NCBI GenBank assembly: GCA_026214975.1
Contig: CM047806.1
Coordinates: 52,283,947 to 52,347,946 of the forward strand
Length of the DNA: 64,000 bases
Source: Gentiana macrophylla
Lineage: Eukaryota > Streptophyta > Magnoliopsida > Gentianales > Gentianaceae
Direction: 5' to 3'
Part shown: one piece after another, positions 58,321 to 64,000 of the stretch
Numbering within the stretch: the stretch's first letter is position 1
Layout of the letters: each line of letters begins with the position of its first letter
Translations under genes and position numbers: made by a program
Notes under the pieces: model-generated
Databases searched by the model: none
What the model saw: the letters and a program-made list of their open reading frames with translations, nothing else
Told to the model about the DNA's origin: nothing

Positions 58321-58617
58321 ATGATGGCTAAGAATGATGAGAATCGTGTATTGAGTATTGAGGAGATTGAAGATCTTCAACGCCAGAATATGAAGAGATG
58401 ATGAACGACATTAAGGAACTTGAAGATATTCTACGTAAAGAATATGAAAAGAGGATTAAGGAAATGGAGAATTTTGAGGAACTGATGAGAAAAATCGCCA
58501 TTGAAATGGAAGAGGAAGAAGAAGATGACAGCAAAGGCCGGACAATATTGGTATTATTATGATTCATGTGGAAATGAAGTCGACTCTTCGGACTCCGACG
58601 GTGTAATCATTTGCTAA
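58321..58617 (+). pseudogene. Small acidic coiled-coil protein encoded in the MULE, two frame breaks
   Basis: The ATG at 58321 follows a likely splice acceptor. The product starts MMAKNDENRVLSIEEIEDLQ. A one-base shift near 58388 puts the heptad-rich middle part (MNDIKELEDILRKEYEKRI, then KEMENFEELMRKIAIEMEEE) in a second frame, and another shift near 58535 leads to an aromatic/acidic end (YWYYYDSCGNEVDSSDSDG) with a stop at 58615-58617. About 95 residues, a long charged helix. I do not know a family for it. Its own promoter-like region and intron suggest a real third gene of this MULE, or a captured host gene. The breaks may be sequence errors. Confidence 0.5.
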
Positions 58618-58985
58618 CAAAAATGTGTAATGTAAACATAAATGTAATTTTGTTGTTTAACATCTTAATTTGTGTAAATGTGTAATGTGTAATGTGTAAT
58701 ATAGACATGAATTTGAGTTATGGTCCATATTCCGTAAACATATTATCCATGAGTTTGTTGTAAACTTGTAATGGTTGATTTGTTTGTGTTAGTACGTAAA
58801 CCTTGATATGGTTACTTTTTGTTTTTTAAGCTAATCTACCTCAAATTTAGCTTTACGTAACAAAAACAAGTTGAAGTTCGTTTGACACCTAAAACACACT
58901 ACTACTTGTTTTATAGGCAACAAACAATCAATTTGTAGAATTGTAACATTACATTTGATATGTATGGTACCATGTTAAGGAAAAT
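58618..58985. other. Intergenic stretch inside the MULE, nothing recognised
   Basis: AT-rich, with a short GTGTAATGTGTAATGTGTAAT repeat near 58676-58700. Confidence 0.3.
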
Positions 58986-58989
58986 TAGC

Positions 58990-59211
58990 TTTAACTTCAT
59001 TCAAATTCAAGTTTAACGCCCATCACATTCAAGTAGAATCAAATTCAAGTTTAACACCCATCAAATTCAAGTTTAACACCCATCATATTCAAGTAGAATC
59101 AAATTCAAGTTTAACACCCATCACATTCAATTAGAATCAAATTCAAGTTTAACACCCATCATATTCAAGTTTAACACCCATCAAATTTAAATACAATAAA
59201 TTCAAGTTTAA
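58990..59211. repeat. Minisatellite next to the Ulp1 gene 3' end
   Basis: The sub-unit TTCAAGTTTAACACCCATCAMA occurs about seven times, joined with CATTCAAGTAGAATCAAA spacers. It ends a few bases beyond the Ulp1 stop codon, so it lies in the presumed 3' untranslated region. Confidence 0.88.
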
Positions 59212-59217
59212 AAATGA

Positions 59218-62086
59218 TCATGGATCGAAATCCCAAGCAAGGAGTTCACCGACCAACTTCTTTCTCCAATATTTCATCTTGTTAGCTTGCATGGAACGTG
59301 CATCCAATTTGCCCGTCAAGAACTCCACGTATTTTAGGACAAACATTCCACAGTCATTCCTACCAAAAGTATCAAAAGCGAGTTAGTAAATATATCAAAC
59401 AATTTAACAAAATACTCAAACATAATAATAACAGATGCTTAGTATTTGGTAACAACATACCCGTTGTCTTGAATAGGCAAACCTTCCACCTTCTCAACAA
59501 TAAGCTTGTTTAAACTGTAGTTCTCGTACCCAGCTACTAATCTCTTTAACATCCTCGAATAACAACTTGAAACGGTGTCAAGAACTTATTTAGCACTACC
59601 TTTCGGACATGTGATGGCATGCTATCATACACCAATATTTGTCCTTTTTCCAAATCAATTCGCAACAAAAAGAAATGATCACTCTCAAATGCAGGCACAT
59701 ATAAAGTTTTAAGCACAGACCACGGTTTCCCATAACTAGGATTATCACCATTCAAATACTTCATCAACGCTTTTGAAAACTTATGATCCTTCAACTTCTT
59801 TGAGATTCCATTTTCGTACTCAGCATGTATAAACTTTGTGAAATACGTGTCAAGTACACCAGCACCTTCCTCAAATAAATGCGGATACACTATCATACGG
59901 TGCCGGATTTGACACAATGCCGTATTCATTACCTGTATTAACATGCAAACAAATTGTTTGAAGCATTGAATAACTACACATTCATAAACCACGTAAGTGA
60001 TATCAAAGTGGACTTACACTTGATTGCAACCATCCACCTTCAACAACTTTTTTCAGTTCAAAAGCTTTTACTTCTTCATCAAGAAGCCTCACAGAAACAC
60101 TAAATCCAAAATGACATTGTAAAAACTTATAGTTATTACGCAAAAATAAAATATATACAAAAATACTAGAAGCATACGAATTTAATACCTGTCATCAACC
60201 GATTTTAGAACATTTTCCACGTAATCCATCACAACGGGATCTACTTCTCGTAAGGATCAAAACATTCCACATTTTCTAATTTTACGCCTTTCAAAGCAGA
60301 TGGCTTCCTCTCACGACTTCCTCTTACGGTGAATTCTTTTCACCCTCCGAATTTTAAGAGGTAACGATCGAGGAATGTAAACAACTTCTTCCTATTCACT
60401 TTTGATTTTCACCGTCGGCCGATTTTTCATCTCCATCCATGATCACATCTTTCCCTTTATCCTTCATCGGCCTCCTACACAACAAATTGAGAACGTATAT
60501 AATTAATAATAATTAACTTTAAAGTAAAACTGAAAATATTGAATTTTTAAACAATATTCATACCCACACTCAGTTCTTCTTTCTTGCCATCCACCTCATC
60601 TAATTTTCTTTTTTTTAAACAATTGTCTCTTCATCACACTCTTCCATCGTCACATCATCGCCAGCCTCAGATTTCTACAATCTCTTCATTTTCATCATTT
60701 CTTGGATTACTAGATTGAGCCACCAAGAAATCCAATTTACTATGAAGTTTTTCAATAGCAGTAAAAATTTCTCGGTTCTCTTCTTTCACCACAACTCTTA
60801 TCATTTCTTTCATCTTTTCATAATCAATTCCAACTTGGTCGGAGTTGTGTGGCTCCTCAAACTCCGAGTCATCATCCACAATGAAATCAGGTGAATCTGT
60901 CCTCTTAACTTCTTTGAAATTCGATGCGATAATCGTTGTCTTTCAAGTTCGATTGGAACGCGACTTGGATGTATCTCCAACCGCATTGACATCGACTTAA
61001 TTAATTTTAAAACGTCAACCTACAATTTCAAAAAAAATATAATGAAATAAATAAAATAAAAAACCACTAAACCTTCTTCCTTGCAATGTAAATTCCAAGT
61101 TGGACGATGAAAGACTCTTTTTCAATTCCCATTTTTACATACGAGGGATAGCTTTTTTGTTTATTAACTTACAAAGCTTGCCCACGCATGGAATGGCTTC
61201 AAAAGCCCATACAAAAGCAAATAAAACATAGTTTTTATATATATATTTCACATAAACTATAAACATCTAAGGACAAATACAAGTATCTCAAACACAAATT
61301 AGAACAAGCGAATGCATACCATTATAGCCAAGGAAACCCATACAATGAATATTGTATTTTCTCCACGTCCTCACTAAACCATCTTTGACATGTCCCGTTT
61401 GAAAATTAAATCTTTGTCTTTGTGATAAGCCAAACTCCCCCAAGGATATCGGTTGAATGATTTCAAATCATCCACCAACTCGAACCACCACCATTCCATT
61501 GTTCTGCACTCCTCCGCCCCCAACAAAACATATGCTAAAATAACTATCAAACCTAACTTATAACGATCCGTTTCGTTGTCTACTCTACCAACAAATACAT
61601 TCATCAACTCCTTCCTATTTATCGTCTTCATGTTTGCAAATATCGAGTCACAAGACGACTCTCTTTACCTTCCGTCTTGTCATAATGACTATCACTACCG
61701 ATCATAAATCCGGTAACTAGAGCAAATTCTTCGATCCCAAATCTCAACGCCTTACCACCGACCTTAAACCAAACAGCATCATCAGTTAATTCATCATTTT
61801 CCGTTTCAATTACCTTTCCTTTTCTCCTTCCCTTTTTCTTTTCCTTTTCCCTCTCCATTTCATTATCTTTGTAAATCAACACTCTCATCAACAAATGATG
61901 AACTAATTGCTTTGCTTGAATCTCTCTCACATCTAATAAGCTACCAAAAGCACTCTGTTCAAATAAATCTTTATGAATGTCATCTAATTTTTTGTAGACC
62001 GTTGAAACAATTTTCATGAGACTGCGGTTGCCAATATCACATTTTCTTGTACGGGCTTTTGGGGTGAGTTTATAAGCAAGCTCCAT
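59218..62086 (-). pseudogene. Ulp1-like (C48) SUMO-protease gene with DUF1985 domain, Kaonashi type
   Basis: The start is at 62086 (MELAYKLTPKARTRKCDIGN). The first part to 61374 is a DUF1985-type region (KALRFGIEEFALVTGFMIGS; WWWFELVDDLKSFNRYPWG) with a frame break near 61640. A charged, Glu-rich region follows (60992-60667; 60480-60190). Exons with matching donor/acceptor signals are 60099-60018, 59932-59461 and 59359-59218. The peptidase part keeps the triad: His at 59675-59677 (SDHFFLLRID), Asp at 59624-59626 (VYDSM) and Cys at 59350-59352 (NDCGMF). The phase-2 intron 59360-59460 separates Asp and Cys exons. Frame breaks remain near 60240 and 59580. Ulp1 enzymes cut SUMO from proteins; the role in MULEs is unknown. 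Confidence 0.86.
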
Positions 62087-62989
62087 TATATATATTATTC
62101 AACCGATAAACTACAACAACCAAAATGGTGAAACTCATCAATTGCAATAACAATAAAAACACATTTAACAATAAAAATTCAAAATGCATCTACAATCCAA
62201 CAAACAATCTACAACTAATTGAATACCCACAACCTCATCGTCCTTCAACTAATTGAATACCCACAACCTCATAAAACGAAAATGCTTATCTAAACAAGGC
62301 GCAAAAAATAGGTGATCTTAACGAATACAACAGCAAGAATCACAGCCAAACACAGAAAGCGATGATAAATGAAAATCATGAACAAAGCAAAAAACCATCA
62401 AACAAAAATCACAAGCATGAATGCCAATGAAAATGATAATTATGCGGGGAAATGCAAAAGATGAGAGAGTGATCAATCATATTTGGTGAATGTACCTTGT
62501 CAGAGTAGAATTCGAGTTTGAAATTTGAATCGAAATTGGGCACAAAATTTTCAGTTTTCAGAATTAATGCGAACTTGTCTTCCCTTCTTCTTTCTTCTTT
62601 CAGTTTTCTTTCTTCTTCCCTTACCCAATTTCCGGCAAGATAAGCTATCACCTCTGATTGGGATTGGAAAGGGGTTGATTACTGTGAAATGGGTTGATAA
62701 AATTGATAAAGAAAGGGAAATCGGTTTGTATGACTTCTTTCGGGTTTGGTAATCTATGGTGTGTGAATGACAAATGAAGGGAGAAGGGCTTGAGCGGGTA
62801 TGAAGAAGAAGCGATTAAGGGGCTTGAGCAGAGAAGAGGAAGAAGCGATTTTATGGAGAAGGTATGGAGAAGGAGGAAATCGGTTTATGAAGTCGTGGAA
62901 GGGGAAAGGGAAAGGAAATCACTTGTCGAAGAAAGAAGTTAAGTTAAGGGGAAATCAACCACAAATGAAGGGAATTAGGGGAAAAGTTT
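62087..62989 (-). promoter_or_regulatory. 5' flank and leader of the MULE Ulp1 gene
   Basis: No gene seen. On the minus strand a Glu/Lys-rich, purine-heavy stretch (62540-62640) contains TTGCCGGAAATTGGG, which also occurs near the left end of the MULE (TTGCCGGAAATTAG at 51715). The plus-strand open frames at 62525-62991 are shadows of this purine-rich DNA. Confidence 0.4.
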
Positions 62990-63106
62990 GATTTAGGATT
63001 TCTTAAACAATTTTCTTTTTTTTAAATACAAAAATGTGGGAAATTGTAGTCAACCCTTTTTTCAAAACTCCATTTCAAAAACAAAATTAGTAATAACTGA
63101 TTTCCC
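62990..63106 (-). repeat. MULE right terminal region
   Basis: Reversed, it begins GGGAAATCAGTTATTACTAA and then T/G-rich blocks with GGAGTTTTGAAAAAAGGGTTG. It is a weak partner of the left end. Confidence 0.5.
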
Positions 63107-63116
63107 TTTATTTGAG
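63107..63116. repeat. MULE target-site duplication, right copy (TTTATTTGAG)
   Basis: Exact match with 51475-51484, within a minisatellite unit. Confidence 0.88.
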
Positions 63117-63176
63117 CTTATTATAGTGTTTAATGGAAATTATAAGTGATTAAGCATCAAATTGAAGTTTTATTCA
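63107..63176 (-). repeat. Last unit of minisatellite array 3, right of the MULE
   Basis: TTTATTTGAGCTTATTATAGTGTTTAATGG...ATTATAAGTGATTAAGCATC and CAAATTGAAG follow. It completes the unit broken at 51484. Confidence 0.9.
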
Positions 63177-63412
63177 ATTTTTCCAACACAAAATCCGATG
63201 TAATCTAAACATATTTTCAACCAAAATTCATTCATTCTCTAAATAAAAATACATGACCAAACAAACTTATTTTTCAATGGAATGATGGTATGCTTATACA
63301 ATGAATCTGCCACCTATTGCATTAAAATTGGCTTAACGATCATTCTTAGCCATTTAAAAACATGAACAATGGATCTGTATAGTGACACAATGTACTGATC
63401 ATACCATCTTAC
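63177..63412. other. No gene recognised right of the minisatellite
   Basis: AT-rich, no repeats. It could be the 3' flank or an intron of the gene fragment that follows on the minus strand. Confidence 0.3.
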
Positions 63413-63628
63413 GGAATCCGATTTGGTCTAATAACATCGGTGTAATGAAGACATAAAGAGCTGGTGCACTTGAAGATAAAGCTGCAACGTTCTACCCAAT
63501 TGATCGTAGTTCTCGAGTGAGCAAAGCAAATTCCCTTGTCTGGATAGAACATATGGTATTTTAACTGCTTCAAGTCTTGATTCCGAGTTTGAAGTGGATC
63601 ACCATGAGTGACAATCAACACAACACAT
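63413..63628 (-). pseudogene. Exon of a phosphoglycerate-mutase-like (histidine phosphatase) gene, broken
   Basis: After a TTGTAG acceptor (63629-63630 region) the frame reads RCVVLIVTHGDPLQ, the second-His motif of the histidine phosphatase superfamily (His codon 63604-63606). A shift of frame then gives EAVKIPYVLSRQGN, a block that follows in plant phosphoglycerate-mutase-like proteins. A segment between the two seems to be missing. GTAAG after 63413 could be a donor. The upstream open part (to 63675) may be another exon or intron. It could be a diverged real gene or a pseudogene. This is the only host-gene-like sequence in the window outside transposons. Confidence 0.45.
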
Positions 63629-63675
63629 CTACAACATGAAAGCATCTGCTCAGTAAAATAAACCGAATCTTGCAA

Positions 63676-64000
63676 AATTGACAGCTATACCTAGAATATA
63701 TATGTGCCCTTTTTAACTTCATTTTATGGCAATTGTAGTACCTCTCGCAGCTAAACCACCCTAACTATCTCAGCATTGTTTAATCAGTCAGATGCAATGG
63801 GGACCGTCAAAGATACACATAGATAAATATTTGGTTAAAAATGCAAGCCCCAAGCAGTTGCAGTAGAACAGAGAGCCTACCTTTCAATGGGGACAGTCAA
63901 AGAGAAGGTCTAAATCCCCAATCGGCCTCTCTCAAGCAAGGAGCCTAATCCAATACATAGATGAAGACAAATACAACTTGAAAGATGCAGCATTCAAATA
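63676..64000. other. Edge region, possible intron or 5' part of the minus-strand gene
   Basis: A GGGGACMGTCAAAGA motif occurs at 63799-63813 and 63890-63904. No coding block recognised. Confidence 0.3.

Larger units (their letters stand above)
51485..63106 (+). mobile_element. Kaonashi-type MULE (about 11.6 kb) with transposase and Ulp1 protease genes
   Basis: Flanked by the exact 10-bp duplication TTTATTTGAG (51475-51484 and 63107-63116), which is in the 9-11 bp range for Mutator-like elements. Removing the element and one copy restores a regular minisatellite unit. The ends (AGGGGTTGAGTTAATAC left; GGGAAATCAGTTATTAC right, reversed) are only partly alike, as in MULEs with degenerate TIRs. 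Inside: mudrA-like gene (plus strand), a 60-bp tandem array, a small coiled-coil gene (plus strand) and a DUF1985/Ulp1 gene (minus strand). MULEs with a Ulp1-like gene are known as Kaonashi elements. All genes have breaks, so the copy is probably not autonomous. Confidence 0.88.

Noticed and set aside
62525..62991. Plus-strand basic or aromatic open frames near the MULE right end
   Set aside because: Purine/pyrimidine-skewed leader DNA of the minus-strand Ulp1 gene; no motif.

Overview
This window looks like nuclear DNA of a flowering plant, from a transposon-rich, gene-poor region. The signs are plant-type Ty1/copia elements of at least three lineages, initiator-tRNA(Met)-type primer sites, a Ty3/gypsy solo LTR, a MULE carrying a Ulp1 (C48) protease gene, Stowaway-like MITEs, a SINE-like sequence, a short plastid-derived segment and spliced genes. 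The species cannot be named from the sequence. No clearly intact host gene is present. The best host-gene candidate is a broken phosphoglycerate-mutase-like exon at the right edge (63413-63628, minus strand).

Left part (1-12884): the 3' part of a Sirevirus-type LTR (1-1393) lies against a relic of another Sirevirus (env-like tail 1394-2104, 3' LTR from 2105). A decayed Ale/Retrofit-like copia element follows (about 2828-9735), interrupted by about 2.4 kb of unassigned DNA. Next is a decayed Tork-like copia pol (about 10140-12884).

Centre (12885-40697): a three-level nest resolved by target-site duplications. A gypsy-type solo LTR of about 2 kb (12885-14411 plus 40194-40697, TSD TTTAT/TTTCT) is split by Sirevirus-like element A (14412-40188, TSD TATCT). 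A is split after its RNase H by Sirevirus-like element B (21206-34971, TSD ACCGG). Both have LTRs of 1.4-1.7 kb, gag, pol and a long 3' env-like ORF with a coiled coil. Both carry many frameshifts. Copies of the B-family LTR differ mainly where one copy reads CAG or CTG, which raises the possibility of systematic base-calling errors.

Right part (40698-64000): a perfect-looking short hairpin, a 60-61 bp minisatellite in three arrays (41518-42480, 48769-49930, and inverted at 50355-51484), a B-family solo LTR on the minus strand (43103-44758), a TIR-like unit holding a plastid ndhG fragment and a SINE, and MITEs. A Kaonashi-type MULE of about 11.6 kb (51485-63106, 10-bp TSD TTTATTTGAG) sits inside one repeat unit of the inverted minisatellite. 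It holds a mudrA-like transposase pseudogene (plus strand), an array of about 20 copies of a 60-bp repeat with an orientation switch, a small spliced coiled-coil gene, and a convergent Ulp1/DUF1985 gene whose His-Asp-Cys triad can still be read.
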